From NCBI GenBank assembly GCA_036365515.1, contig CM070874.1, forward strand, positions 163,574,297 through 163,638,296: 64,000 nt of DNA, in the 5' to 3' direction. The notes beneath the pieces are model-generated. The model did not search any database. It saw nothing but the letters and a program-made list of their open reading frames with translations, and was not told where the DNA came from. This DNA is from Torymus aiolomorphi (lineage: Eukaryota; Arthropoda; Insecta; Hymenoptera; Torymidae). Both the position numbers and the translations under genes were made by a program. Every line of letters starts with the position of its first letter. The first letter of the stretch is position 1. Shown piece after piece: positions 44,051 through 55,723 of this stretch.

Positions 44051-44556
44051 ACAATAAACCTTTTTTATTCTATTTATATTAACTTCGCAAGTAGAGTTTT
44101 CTAACTCGTAATTATCTGAATCAATATTTAATTCATTAAAAATTTCCTTTTGGTTTATTGCGTGATTACAATACGTACTTACATAATCGTTATTTAAAAA
44201 TTCTTCATATTCAAATGAAGTAGCAATATCATGATTATCATAGTAACTATCTAAATTATCTAAATTTTCTAAATCTTTACTTGATAATGTAAACCTATCA
44301 TCCTAATCATAAAAAGGCTTATTTGAATAAGAATTATCACTAAAAATTGATTCCGAAGATTTATAATTACTAAAGTTTTTAACGACTAAATTTTAATTAT
44401 TCTCAAAATTTAATGGAGTGCTTCCATTGTCTATTTTAAATATTCTATTTTTAAAATCTATAACAGATCCAGTTTCACTAAAGAATGACGAACCTATCAC
44501 TCCTTCACAAGGTATTAAAAAGTCATTTGGTAAAAAAAGGAACAATCATTTTTTTT
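44051..44556 (-). pseudogene. Protease C-terminus and linker of element B
   Basis: The minus strand reads LIPCEGVIGSSFFSETGSVIDF, the flap and C-terminal part of a retroelement protease, followed by an Asn/Asp-rich linker into RT with at least two stops (near 44307 and 44393). The DTG active-site segment was not found. Confidence 0.6.
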
Positions 44557-46592
44557 TTAAATTGGTAATAATTTTAATTCAAGATTTATATCTGAATTAA
44601 ATTCATGCTTTAATAAATTCTGTATAATATTTTTAATGTCAAAATGTTTATATTTACAGTAGCTGGACTGGCAACACCTTTGTTTATGCAGATTATTTAG
44701 CAATGAATTACAAGTAATTAAATTTTTCTTCGATTCAATCGAGTTGATATTGAACTTGAAAAGTAATAGTTTGATATCCCGTAAATATCTAAATGGTAAG
44801 TTAAATGTTTTCAACATTAATTGAATCGCAGGCGTGCTCTTTAAAAAATTATGAAAATACTTCAAAGCTTGAATAATAAAATTACAGTTTGAAACTTTAC
44901 CTTTATTGGTAAGACAATTATTTTGTAAATTTTTATCTGGCTTCAAAATGTGATACGCTTTTGTACCCTTCGTTTCAAACGTATTGCAATCAGGTAAAAT
45001 GCAATTTGTTTGGTATTTGGTTTTATCATCACTTATATTTAAAAGGAAGTTATGTCTAGGAGAACTGGTGTTATTTTCAATAGCGTTATCAATGCTAAAA
45101 TCAGAACCTATATTTTGATATTTTGAAAGCGCAGAAGCTTCGTCAAATATAATATCTGAGTTTGAAACTGGAGAATTAGAAAATGCTTTTAAATGGTTTG
45201 CTTCATTGCAGCCTTTAGACGCGATTGATGTTGGTAAAATTATAAATGATGTAAAATTATAGACTTTATTAATACTATGTGAGTCACTTGAAACAACCAA
45301 GTCACTAGTGAAGGTTGGAATTACAATTATTTTATCTTGATTATTTAATGTCTTAGCATATTCGAGTGTTGCAAAATCAGATTCAGTAAATGAATTGCAC
45401 CTTGTATTGATTTGTTGTGATTTTCTGGTATCACAAGGATTTGAATTTGAAATTTTAATTGACTTGTTGGAACTAGTAATATTACTACAATCATTGCTAC
45501 GTTTACTTGAATTATGAATTACATTATTTAAAGAATCACTGTTAGAAAAATTGTTCTTATTTGTCTGAAGATTAGAAGAAACATCATTATTATTCGTATA
45601 TAAATTTTTAAATTGTATTTTAGTTATACAGCACTTAATTTCATTTGAAAATGATTGAGAATTATTACATGATTTAATTTGTTCAATGGAAACAGCATTC
45701 TGAACAGTTTCACGCAAAGTTTTACATGGTTTACAATATGAAACAGATTTTAATCCTTTTATAAAATGTTTAATAAGTAAATTCTGAGCTGTTCTACCAA
45801 ATTTTATGTTATTAGTTAGTATAGTTTCTGGATCACATTTTTTTACGACTTCATTAGTTTTAATAATTAATCTATTCGCATACTGAATAATACCTTCGTT
45901 GGACAGTTGGTAAACGTTCTGTAAGGAATCGTTTAATTTAATTAGTAAGACAGTTTCTAGAACTTCTTGAAACTTGTTAGCATCTGATTTATTTAATAGC
46001 TTATTGCTATCATTTAAGGTATTGGATGACCAAATTTCGGATTTTTTATTTATTTGAATTGAAAACGATTGAGATTTATAATTAGATATTTCCTGTTGTA
46101 CCAAAATAGTATGTTTAACGGCATCACTGAAAGTTTCACATGGACTAACATGCGGTAATAAATGAGACTTTAAACCTTTAATAAAATATTTAGTAAGTAA
46201 ATTTTAAATTATTTTATTAAAATTTTTGTTATGGGTTAGTATGATTTCTATATCCCATTTTTTCATTATATTATTAGCTTTAGTAATTAATTTATTTGAA
46301 TACTTAATAATACTTTCATGTTCCAATTGATATGTTTTTTTCAAAAATCCATGTAATTCAATAATTAATAAATCTCTCTCTCTAGAGATTCTTGAATAGT
46401 TTCAGATGGGGTAAGGCAACGATGACAAGTAGCCGCGGTATGGCCCACTCCAGAGCAGAGTTGGCATTTGACTAGTCTGGGGCATTCTAAAGCTATATGC
46501 CATAGCTTATGACATAACTGGCAAATCTTTATTGTAGATCATTGTGGTGCAATGTGACCACGTTTATGGCACAATTGGCAAACGGAAAACAT
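44557..46592 (-). pseudogene. gag: gag of gypsy element B, with duplicated capsid-like region
   Basis: From ATG 46592 the frame gives CCHC knuckles (CQLCHKRGHIA, CQLCHKLWHMALEC, CQLCSGVGHTAATC) close to those of element A, with a stop in the first knuckle and a frameshift near 46395. A capsid-like segment at about 46390-46100 is followed by a second related copy at about 45990-45690; both contain N(R/K)LI.K.N...KK followed by HF.KGLK. The rest (to 44557) is a long Asn/Ser-rich linker. The shared NYKSQS-IQINKKSE-WSSNTLND segment also occurs in element A. Confidence 0.75.
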
Positions 46593-47599
46593 TTTTAGAA
46601 ATAGTAAGATACAATTAAATTGGTATAGTAAGTAAATAATTTACCTTGAATGTGTAATAATTTTATTTAAAAGCCTTTTACAATTTAGTAGAAAAAAAAA
46701 ATATCATAATAAAATTCAGAGGATTTGGAAAGAGTAATAGTTTTTCAAAATTTAATTTGAACGATCTAATAATTTAAAAGAGCATAGTAAGAATTAAAGA
46801 ATTCCGAAAGAATAGTAATTTCCTTTATACAACTTTTACTTTGACAAAATTCAAACGATTTAGAAGATTTACTTTTTATTAAGTTCATATAAATAGCAAA
46901 ATGCAGAGATGTAACATCACTTCCGCACCTTCTAAATACCAATCTTTCAAAATGGTAAATATATTATAATAAAGAATAAAACTTCAATTTTCAAATTGAC
47001 ATAAATTTTTTTTCACGATATTTAGTTATAATTTTAATTTCACAATTTTGATTTTAATTCCGTAAGGTTTTTAAATATGTTTTGAATTCTAATGCTTTTA
47101 ATTTTTAATCTACAATAGTTTGGAAAAAGTTTCATTAAAGATAAGTTGTAATTTAGAAGACTTGTCTTTTTCTTTCAAATTAAGTTTCACTTAAGTCAAA
47201 TGCAAAAGTGTCTTGTGAGTTTATCACTTATTACTTATTGTTAGAACATCATTCGCTTTGTAAAGTAGTAAGGGTTAGAAAAGGTAAATGCAAATTTACT
47301 TTAATTTGGTAAAATTTCTTTTGAATAGTTATTATTGGTTTAAGAATATAGTAAAATTTAGAAAAAAAAAACTTAGCGAATATTATTTTCACTTTTTGAA
47401 TTCAAATAAAGACTTAGAAAAATAAAATTCAGTTTCGTAGATTAAAAACTTGAAATTTTTTTGTAATTTTTGTTTTTGTTTGTTTGTTTTTCAAAATATA
47501 GAATTACGATACGGTGGATTCAGAGAAATCAGTGGGTTTAGAATTTTTTTGAATAACATAGTAGTTTCAGTTTCTTTTTTTTTAGTCAATATAAACGTT

Positions 47600-48010
47600 T
47601 TATAAGACTTATCTTCTCTAAAATAGAGGTTCCTTTTCAATTTTTAATGCTTTAAGATATAGTGAATACAGTGGATTTAGTAATAAATTTAGAGATTATT
47701 TTTCTTAACTTCTCTTCTCAATAATAGAGGGTTTTTAAGTTTGTGGATTTAGTAAGTTAAATTTTTAGATTTAGTATAATTTTGTATAGAAGTTTAATAA
47801 TACTTCTCTTCTCTAATTTTATAGAGGATTCATAAGTTTGTAGATTTAGTAAATTTTATAGAAGTTTAATAAGACTTCTCTTCTCTAATTTTATAGAGGA
47901 TTCATAAATTTTAGATTTAGTAAGTTTTATTTTTAAATTTAGTAATAATTTTGTATAGAAGCTTAATAATACTTCTCTTCTCTAATTTTATAGAGGATTC
48001 ATAAATTTTG
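47600..48010 (-). repeat. Tandem double-hairpin repeats in element B leader
   Basis: Four to five copies of a unit of about 80 bp with TAGAAGTTTAATAATACTTC and CTCTAATTTTATAGAGGATT, matching those of element A at 2085-2460. Confidence 0.75.
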
Positions 48011-48036
48011 ATTTAGTAAAGATTTAATAAAAATTT

Positions 48037-48210
48037 AGTCGAGAGGCCGTTGCGCATAGTCATCTTCTTGTGACTCAGAGGCTTTGGGGCGTAAACCAAT
48101 ATTTTGCAAAATTATTGTTTTTTTTTTATTTAGTATAACTATAGTTTTAGATTAGTCGAGAGGCCGTTACGCGTGGTCATCTTTTTGTAACACAGAGGCT
48201 TTGGGGCGTT
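48037..48210 (-). repeat. Two copies of the conserved leader motif
   Basis: GTCGAGAGGCCGTT...CAGAGGCTTTGGGGCGT occurs at 48037-48091 and 48148-48210, separated by a T-rich spacer. Confidence 0.8.
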
Positions 48211-49262
48211 AACTAATATAATAAAATTATTTTTCAACTTAGTGAAAAGTTTTCAGACATGTTTTTTTAGTATAAAATGTTTTAAGTTTAGATTTTGAAA
48301 ATTTTGTTATTTAAGAATTCTTTAATTTCATTTTTGTTTCATTTCATTCAATTTCTTTAATTTTAGATATTTTTTTTTATTTCTCTTTTATTAGTTAGTC
48401 CAAATTGTTTTTTTTTTTCTTTTACTAACATTTTCTTCAAATAATATTTAGTATAAGTATATTTCACCCACTTTGTATAATTTAAAGATGAAAAAGAATT
48501 CAGTAGAAGCTTGTTAAAAGAATTTGGGAAAAGAAACATTATAATTTCCCAGACTGTTACTGGAATTACAGAAATCAGAGAAGGAAGATGTTTGAAGTTG
48601 AAATTTACTCACTGTTTTGATAAATACATAAATGCAGAACGTTCCACAATAATGGACACGTAGACGATCAAGTACAACAAATAATTTACTAATTTAAAGC
48701 ACGTTGAATGAAACCCACTAATGGCAACATAACTCGGGTTTCAAAGATTGACAAGAAAAACACTATGAACACGAACGTTAAACACATTTTCCGATGTCAT
48801 TGAAAGTACGTTGACGAAAAGAAAAGTGCTAACTTCCACTCCTTGCGAGACTCGGATAAAACCACTGAATGATGGGGAGAAAAGGTCTGCAGCGCTGCCA
48901 CATACTTTTTCTAGCGGGCGAAGCAATAGAACGCGCCCAAACTTTCACTTATTTCTTTCCTACCTGAACAGTAACAGCATTTCTAAATTCACAAAAAACT
49001 TTTAAATTTATAATTTAGTCTATTATTTGTAAGTGTTCATTTCCTGATTTATTCATTGATTTTAATATTATTTATTAATACATGATTTATTCACGTATTT
49101 ATTTAAGTTTACAAAAGTATACGAGCTTATTTATCTTTTACACTTTGCACTAACTTTCATTAAATTTTACACTTTATTAATTCTTTTATTATGTAATGTA
49201 AGTAATATAGCACAAAAAAAAAGACTAACAAGACTCGAATTACACATCCTTTCCAATTTCAT

Positions 49263-49278
49263 CCCTCCGGGGCCTCCA
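49263..49278 (-). other. Candidate primer-binding site, gypsy element B
   Basis: The minus-strand sequence TGGAGGCCCCGGAGGG is nearly the same as in element A. Here 16 bases separate it from the CA at 49295 that I take for the LTR end, so the LTR border may instead lie nearer. Confidence 0.55.
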
Positions 49279-49294
49279 AAATTTTTAAGCCTTA

Positions 49295-49700
49295 TGTCAC
49301 GTCCAAAAACACGACACGACTGGGATGTTTAACTCATTTAAGAGTTATGCTCTTTTAGGCCTTAGCTGCGCTAGCTAGTCAACCTTGGACGAGCTGAGGA
49401 AAGGAGTGTAATATCAAATTCACAATTAATGCCGAAATTGAGTGTAATCAATTTTTCGGATTTAGGATTTGGTTTTTATAAGGACAAACGGGTAGTAGCA
49501 CGAACGTCTCGTAAAGATCATTTGGCCGCAGATACCCCCGTATGGACAAGGAATAAGGTCACGTCTTTATTGGAATACCCAAGATTTGAGATTTTTTATA
49601 ATTTTTCCCCCCAACTTAGGTCATTCTCTGATTCGCCCTTCCCTATTAATAGCAGAGCTCGTATATGATTCTAATTTTTCTAAAAGTTTTCTTATTATCT
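49295..49700 (-). mobile_element. 5' LTR of gypsy element B (outer end uncertain)
   Basis: The minus-strand LTR ends ...GGACGTGACA before the PBS. It is unlike the LTR of element A. The repeat array at 49.8-50.6 kb could belong to its U3, but without the second LTR this cannot be settled. Confidence 0.45.
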
Positions 49701-49794
49701 TTTCTTATTGATTTAAATTAATAATCTATGATTCATGGAATATCTAATAGTTTCTGAATATTTTTCCTCTTTTTTTGAAAATTGATATACTCGC

Positions 49795-50585
49795 TCAAAC
49801 TCAAGTAGACGGTAAGCTCGTAAAGTCACACTGGCAAAAGTGAGTTTGATATATATATATATATATATAAGACACCAGTAGACTGAGCTCGTAAAGCCAG
49901 GAACTGTATGTAATTAAGAAATGCAACTGGAAAATACCTTTGTATTCTTAACTTTTCTCAAAGGTAAAACAAATATAAAAATTACAATAATATTATTCAA
50001 CTTCAAGCAGACGGTAAGCTCGTAAAGCCACACTGACAAAAGTGAATTTGAAATGATATTTTATTTATCAAACTACACAGTAGTTAACTAAACTCGTAAA
50101 GCTAGGAACTGAGTGCAGTAGTTGAAAAATTATGTAATTTTCTTTGAAAATTGATATTTTATAAAATATTTATAAGATTTAATGAATTAAAATTTGTTAA
50201 TAAGATTTTGAAATTCTTAGAGCTGATATATTCGCTCAAACTCAAGTAGACGGTAAGCTCGTAAAGCCACACTGACAAAAGTGAGTTTGATTGATATATA
50301 TATTTCTTAAGACACCAGTAGACTGAGCTCGTAAAGCTAGGAACTGTATGTAATTAAGAAATGCAACTGGAAAATATTAATTACCTTTTTAATTTTCTTC
50401 AAAGGTGTAATTTCTAATTCTTTTTGTAAATAGAAAAAGAAGCTACAATAATACTACTCAAACTCAAGTAGACGGTAAGCTCGTAAAGCCACACTGAGAA
50501 AAGTGAGTTTGAAATAATACTTTTATTTCTCAAATTACACCGAAGATTACACTGAACTCGTAAAGCTAGGAACTGAATGTAATTG
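49795..50585. repeat. Four-unit structured tandem repeat
   Basis: Units start near 49799, 50001, 50237 and 50461 (period 202-236 bp). Each has two half-sites: AAGTAGACGGTAAGCTCGTA...CACACTG and AGTAGACTGAGCTCGTAAAG...AGGAACTG. CTCGTAAAG therefore recurs eight times. Perfect TCAAACTCA/TGAGTTTGA arms bracket the first half-site. Units 1 and 3, and 2 and 4, are most alike, so amplification went in pairs. Confidence 0.9.
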
Positions 50586-51190
50586 AGAAATTTTGTAGTT
50601 TTTCTTGAAAATTTAATATTTTATAATTTTGGAAGATTTTTGAAATAAAGTTTGAAAAATAGATTTGAAATTTTGACTTTGTTTTTTTATTATTTGAAAT
50701 TGGTAAGTTTGCTACAGAATCTTTTAAGCTTATGAGGCTTGTGTCGATCTGCGAGTACAGTCAGCAAAGCTTGTGAGGCTTGTGTTGATCTGACTGTTGA
50801 GCACTGCGCGCTCGGCGAATTTAAATCCATTGCTCCTCCTCTTCTTTGGCTGAAAAACTGCGGTGTTGAATCGGGTAGTTGCGTCATCTTGGGTCAACGA
50901 GTCATCAATGATGCTGTTCGGCGGCGGTTGATGCTTTGCATATTCATAATGTTAAATGGAGCGAGTGGTGTGGAAAAGCGATGTCCAATGGTGTAAGGGT
51001 GGCATCCTTTCCAAACGTCGATTTTCTAGGCGAGTGGGGAAAATCCTATGTTTTAACACAGGAAGCGGGCGATCATCCGTTCTCTAGGGCATTTTCTGGC
51101 GGCTCGTATCTTCTTTAAGGTGCGAGAGAGAGAGAGAGAGAGAGAGAGCTATATGAATGACAGAGACAGAGAGATGAGAGAGACAAAAGA
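50586..51190. other. No assigned gene; (GA)n tract
   Basis: ORFs on both strands at 50690-51118 have no recognisable product. GTGAGGCTTGTGTTGATCTG-like sequence occurs twice near 50730-50790. A (GA)n microsatellite lies at 51124-51149. Confidence 0.4.
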
Positions 51191-51222
51191 TATGTCCTTC
51201 TCTCTCTTTTGAGCTAAAACGA
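51191..51222 (+). repeat. Copy of the 3' flank of gypsy element 1
   Basis: ATGTCCTTCTCTCTCTTTTG and AGCTAAAAC match 25541-25570, the sequence directly after the 3' LTR of element 1, with one base different. It is the same dispersed repeat at both places. Confidence 0.75.
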
Positions 51223-51567
51223 TCAATTTTTCTATTACTTATTTAAAACTATGTAGTACTGATAGTTTATGAATTATAAAATACATTATTCTATTTCATT
51301 TTGTTTTAAGATGATAGTACAGATTTGAATGAAAGTTATCGGTCTATTACAACAGGAGTTAAAGGCATTACAAATTTTATTAAACTTAATTATACATTAA
51401 ACAATGAAATTTCTTATGCAAACTTTATAAAAACATGAGATTATTCTCTCTAACTAATAATTCAATTATATTACTAAATTATTTTATTAAGTTAATATAT
51501 TTTTCTTAGATCTTCTATTATTTATTTAGAATATTTGAAATTTAATTAATTGCTTTGAGTATCAATG

Positions 51568-51830
51568 TGTCAGAATACAACTAATATAATTGTTTAGTAA
51601 GAATATTTATCTAATGTATATAGTTCGTAAAATTTGCATTAACAAGTGGGAATCTATTATTAATAGTGTTATAACACTATTAACATTATAATGTTTAATA
51701 AATGATAAGAAACATACAGTTTATAGTGTATTATTCAAATTCTGACCAGGTTTACAATTTGAACTTGAAGAAACAAACAAAAGGATTATTATTTACTATA
51801 AACATATAATATAATAATGGTTTTTATCAG
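51568..51830 (+). repeat. Uninterrupted dispersed repeat (A+B)
   Basis: This copy is contiguous where the one at 25780-27992 (inverse) is split by the LTR element at 25897-27856, and so serves as the empty-site reference. It has a few small insertions relative to the other copy. Confidence 0.85.
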
Positions 51831-52671
51831 CTCCTAATTTTTATTTAACATGATAGAACTTTTACCTTAAACAAAATTATTTCCCTAATTATAGTTGTTG
51901 AGATATTTAGGGTTATTCGAAAATAATATTCTTATGCTATAGTAGGTTGGATCCCAAAAGATGCTGGAAAACGCGTCTCCGCGCAGGAAGACTGAGGAAA
52001 TCTATTTTTAGATATGCGATGTGCGTGAGGCAGATTGTACAAAAAAACACCCTCTTTTTCTCAGCCTTTCTTATTATTAACAATCCTGAATGTTTTACAA
52101 GTGTAGGATTATCTACTTTATTAGATAATTGTGTAGCAAATTATCACAAATTTGAACGAAAACATGATTATTTTGTCTGTAGTTGTTCGCAATATAAAAT
52201 TTATTAATACTTAAAAATCTAATTTACAATGAATTTACATTCAATAAATTTATAAAAACAGTCGGTTGTATAAAATAAACTAGTGGTTAACATAACTTGT
52301 TGCTTATGTAATATAATAAGTATTATAGTAATTATTTAACGTTTGTTAATAATTTACAAAATGCATATGGTTAGTTATAGAGTTATATTTTTCGGTTTTT
52401 TGTTAATAGATTCCTATTATTATTAATACAGAAACAAACAAAAGCTGTTAATTGCAATTTAACAAAAGAATATGGAATTAATATTATTTTTCCTAATTTT
52501 CTTACTGCTATATTTAATATTTGTTGTTGTTAAAATAATTTTATTGGTAACGGTTTAAGATATATTGTCTAATAATGTAAAATAATATTTCAGTCTATAG
52601 TATAAGTCATGTTTTGAAAACTCGGAAAAGCGCGTCCCTGCGTGGGAAAGCGTCAATATCTATTTTTAGTA
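51831..52671. other. No gene seen; diverged repeat pair
   Basis: GGAAAACGCGTCTCCGCGCA...ATCTATTTTTAG (51962-52010) and GGAAAAGCGCGTCCCTGCGT...ATCTATTTTTAG (52624-52669) are related. The second is interrupted by the MITE at 52672. The 86-residue ORF at 51947-52207 has no recognised motif. Confidence 0.45.
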
Positions 52672-53681
52672 CACTGAGAAAAATGTTGTAGTAAATTTTA
52701 TTATAACTGTAATAAAAATTACTATAAAGTATAGGAAGGGTGAGATAAATACACTTTATGCTGCATTTTTATTATAATTGTATGAATAATTACAAAATTT
52801 CTTGTAATTTTTATGACAGTTGTTGATTAGAAAGTATTACGAAATAAAAGAAAAATTGCTATACACATAGCAAAAACTGTGATATAATAAAATTTAAAAT
52901 ATATGCTTTTAATTTTTAGAATAGAATATCAATTTTATTTTGTAGCGTTTAAATTTTATTTTGTAGCGTATAAATTTTATTTTGTAGCGTATTAAAAATT
53001 ACTATAAACATAGTAAAAAGTGCCACATTCAAAAATTGCTACAGGCCATAAGAAAGTTTGCTATCCAACATAGTAAAAATTGCTACAACATTAGTACTTT
53101 CTGCGCAGATCAAGGCGCCTACGTGTCTGATTGAGGTTATGTTTCTACGAGAATTTCACTTTGTCTTGCTTTTAAGTTTACAAAACATTCAAACCTTACT
53201 TCAATTATTTTATTTTTATATTATGCAGATTAATGATAAGTTTCTTTGTGTTATCAAAGTTATTTATTGCCATTATTTAATATTATCTGAAATTTTCTTG
53301 AAATCGATGGTTTGACATGAACAAGTTCCAAAATTTTACACTCAAAAATCCTATTTGGGTAAGTGGTTAGCGCGACCGATTGTCTCGGTGAAGGTTGCAG
53401 GTTCGATCCCAACACTCGTAAAAGAAAATATTTTTATTTCTCATTTTAATTTATTTTCACATTAAATATTGTATGATTAGAGTCTGAAAATAGTTCTGAA
53501 AACAGAAAGAACGAGAAAGAATTTAATTTTTTGAAATTTAAGGTCATTCATAAAAATTACTATGTTGCATAGCAAAAATTGTTATAATTTCGATTTGTCC
53601 CTCCGTTCCTACAAAATATTTTTTCTTTTAGTAATTTTTCTTATGTTTATAATAAATTTTACTACAAAATTTCTCTCAGTG
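52672..53681. mobile_element. MITE with about 35-bp TIRs and TA target duplication
   Basis: Left end CACTGAGAAAAATGTTGTAG and right end CTACAAAATTTCTCTCAGTG form inverted repeats that continue over TAAATTTTATTATAA. TA borders both ends (52670-52671, 53682-53683), as for Tc1/mariner-type MITEs. The interior has many short AAAAATTGCTA / TAGCAAAAATT palindromes and no transposase. Confidence 0.85.
53341..53416 (+). tRNA. tRNA-like sequence inside the MITE (pseudogene or SINE head)
   Basis: An A-box-like GGGTAAGTGGTTAGCGCG, an anticodon-arm-like ACCGATTGTCTCGGT and a good B box GGTTCGATCCC are spaced as in a tRNA. The T stem has two mismatches, the anticodon loop is five bases, and the acceptor stem does not pair well, so it is not a working tRNA. 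Confidence 0.4.
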
Positions 53682-53683
53682 TA

Positions 53684-53938
53684 TGGACCATGTGTTTTGC
53701 GCCTCTCAGATAATGCGTCCGCTCGGGATTGCGTCCCCTTAAAGTTAATTCCACACTTTGAAGGAATATCTCCAACTACAGATGTAATTATTTAAATCCA
53801 AAATGTTTATTAAATTTATTATATGTAAATAAAAATATTTTATTTATTTATAGCGGATGAAAGGAGAATTTTAAATAAGTTTTATTACCTGGATAGCGGA
53901 AATAATCCTTCATGAATACGTCTTAAAGTAATTATTAT
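53684..53938. other. No gene seen
   Basis: Short flank between the MITE and the tandem LTR element. It includes a less AT-rich stretch (53690-53770) continuing the repeat seen before the MITE. Confidence 0.4.
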
Positions 53939-53942
53939 AATT

Positions 53943-54962
53943 TATAACGAGGTTCCAAGATAAAATACGGAGAAGATAAGTATCTCGGTCCTCCGTATTC
54001 TATCGAACCCGTTAGGCTCTCGTTCCCGCGAATTCGTGTATCTCGAGCGTGTGTTGACATCGCTCGGACGATGTATTTGCGTTAGCTACGCGCGGAGCAG
54101 GCGCGACTTTGACCGTTGCAAAGTCGCGCAGGATTCATTTTTGAATCAGATTCTCTCGAGCTGTCAAACCGCGCGTACGCGAGTAATTTTGATCGTCCGT
54201 GAAGAAAATGGTATCGTGCGTCCTCACCGGTGCAGCGCAGCGCCAGTCCACGTACCGACCACGAAGAGCAGCGCACGTGAGCAATCCGAGCCACTCCTGG
54301 GGTCCGAAGCGTCTGTAGGTGAACGCTGGACGTTAAGACTCGGCCTGAACACTTCGAAGTCGACCGGAGGATAAGGCCTGACGCAGGAGCGGATTCGTGA
54401 GTGAGCGACGAGGGGAGTGCACTCCCCTCCCGGTAAGACTCTTCGAGTATTTTCCGCGCAGCGTTTTATTTGTATTTTCGGCTCGCTGCGACGAGCGGCC
54501 GGTGTTGCGTTCACCGGCCCAGCGAGAATAAATACATTGATCCGCCCGCGCCGTCAGCGGATCACGTCTTCTTGTCGGCGCGCAACGCGACGCGTTTATG
54601 TTGTAATAATTTAAGAATAGACCTTGTTATTGTTCTGTGAAGTAATTGAGGCTATTCTTCATTTATCGACCTTAACCTAACCTTCTCCCGGATACCGCCG
54701 CCTCCGCGGGAAAACGACTCCGCCGGTCGTTTTCATAGCTGAACTTAGCGGCCGCGCGCTTTACTCTTTGAGCGCGCGTATTTTACTCAGCGATCCGTTT
54801 AGTTGGAAAGCGAAGTTCGTGTGCGATCTTCGCGTTGTTTTCAGGATTACAGAAGCAGATCCCCGGGCAAGTCATTTTAGTTTGACACCCGCGGCACCGT
54901 GTTCTAGGGCATCGCTGGCCTGTGGCTTTTCGGGATTTTTCCCCAGCAGCCATCCTGTTACA
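53943..54962 (+). mobile_element. LTR copy 1 of the tandem element
   Basis: Starts TATAACGAGG and ends CCATCCTGTTACA. It differs from copy 2 at about a dozen positions by eye. The several 60-110-codon ORFs inside it recur in copy 2 only because the LTR does and show no motif. Confidence 0.92.
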
Positions 54963-54963
54963 A

Positions 54964-54978
54964 TGGCGCCCTAACGTG
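54964..54978 (+). other. Primer-binding site, tRNA-Lys type (copy 1)
   Basis: TGGCGCCCTAACGTG one base after the LTR end resembles the PBS for lysine tRNA. The second copy is at 58752-58766. Confidence 0.75.
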
Positions 54979-55723
54979 TTGGGTTTAAGGAGAAGGTTAG
55001 AGGCCGGTACATTCGAAACCGGCCTATTCAAATCGCGTTTCGTTTAAATTCGCCCGCGCGCAAATCACTGCACCGGACTAATCAGCAGACGGCCAGTGGC
55101 CATAAGCCGTTACAGCTGATAGGCGCAGTGATTTAAACTCGCCAAGTCGAGGTGCCGGGCGTAAACAAACAGACAAGAAGACTCGCGGCGCGCATAGAAA
55201 CATAAACACAAAACAGCAGATTGCTTGTTTTTGTAGGTGTGTATGTTTATGCTCGGGCAGTATTGTGTATACTTGTCCCGGGTCTTTTAAACTGCTGTAA
55301 AGCCAGGGCGAGCATTTAAACGACGATTATCGTTGTTTTCGTCGTCATATGTGGCGAAAATTAAATTCCTTTTTTTGACGTGAGGTTTAAAACGATTTTC
55401 ACGCGATTTTTTTTGGGTTGACCGTGCCTGTGCGTGCAGCCGGTCGAAAGTGAGAATACTTTTATTTTTTTTTTGGTTGCGGGAATTATATAAGTCGTTA
55501 TCGTCGCGAAATTTTTTTTTTGAATAGCCACGCTCTCTCCCTAGCTAGCTGCATCGAGATAAGTCGTTCTCGAGCAGCTTGGGACAATTGTGTGTGGTAG
55601 TTAGAATTCTAACATTGTAATTTGCGTAACAGACGGCCAATTTGAGAGAGAATCTCAGCAGTTAGTTGCGCATACACACACAATTCGTCACACAATTTTA
55701 TACAGTCGGTCTAGCTTCGCAAG
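54979..55723 (+). other. Leader of the tandem element, copy 1
   Basis: Non-coding leader of about 750 bp before the first gag ATG (55724), with a counterpart at 58767-59513 that differs by a 2-base insertion near 59100. Confidence 0.6.

Larger units (their letters stand above)
46593..49262 (-). other. Leader of gypsy element B
   Basis: About 2.7 kb of AT-rich non-coding DNA between PBS and gag. It contains hairpin repeats at 47.6-48.0 kb and two copies of the conserved leader motif. Segments near 46.68-46.75 and 47.03-47.5 kb match the element A leader closely. No ORF of note. Confidence 0.7.

Noticed and set aside
49795..50585. Repeat array considered as a tRNA or rRNA cluster
   Set aside because: No A/B boxes, no cloverleaf and no resemblance to rRNA.
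50690..51118. Overlapping 60-85-codon ORFs as a host gene
   Set aside because: No motif, no splice structure, and ORFs on both strands overlap; left unassigned.
51310..51440. Frame with LNESYRSITTGVKGITNFIK as a possible protein remnant
   Set aside because: Short, flanked by stops, and no family recognised; could not be supported as a gene.
53341..53416. Functional tRNA gene
   Set aside because: T-stem mismatches, a short anticodon loop and an unpaired acceptor stem.
54669..54684. CTTAACCTAACC resembling insect telomeric TTAGG repeats
   Set aside because: Only about two degenerate units inside an LTR; no array.
54036..54974. Several 60-110-codon ORFs on both strands, duplicated at 57824-58762
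   Set aside because: They overlap each other inside an LTR, lack motifs, and are duplicated only because the LTR is.
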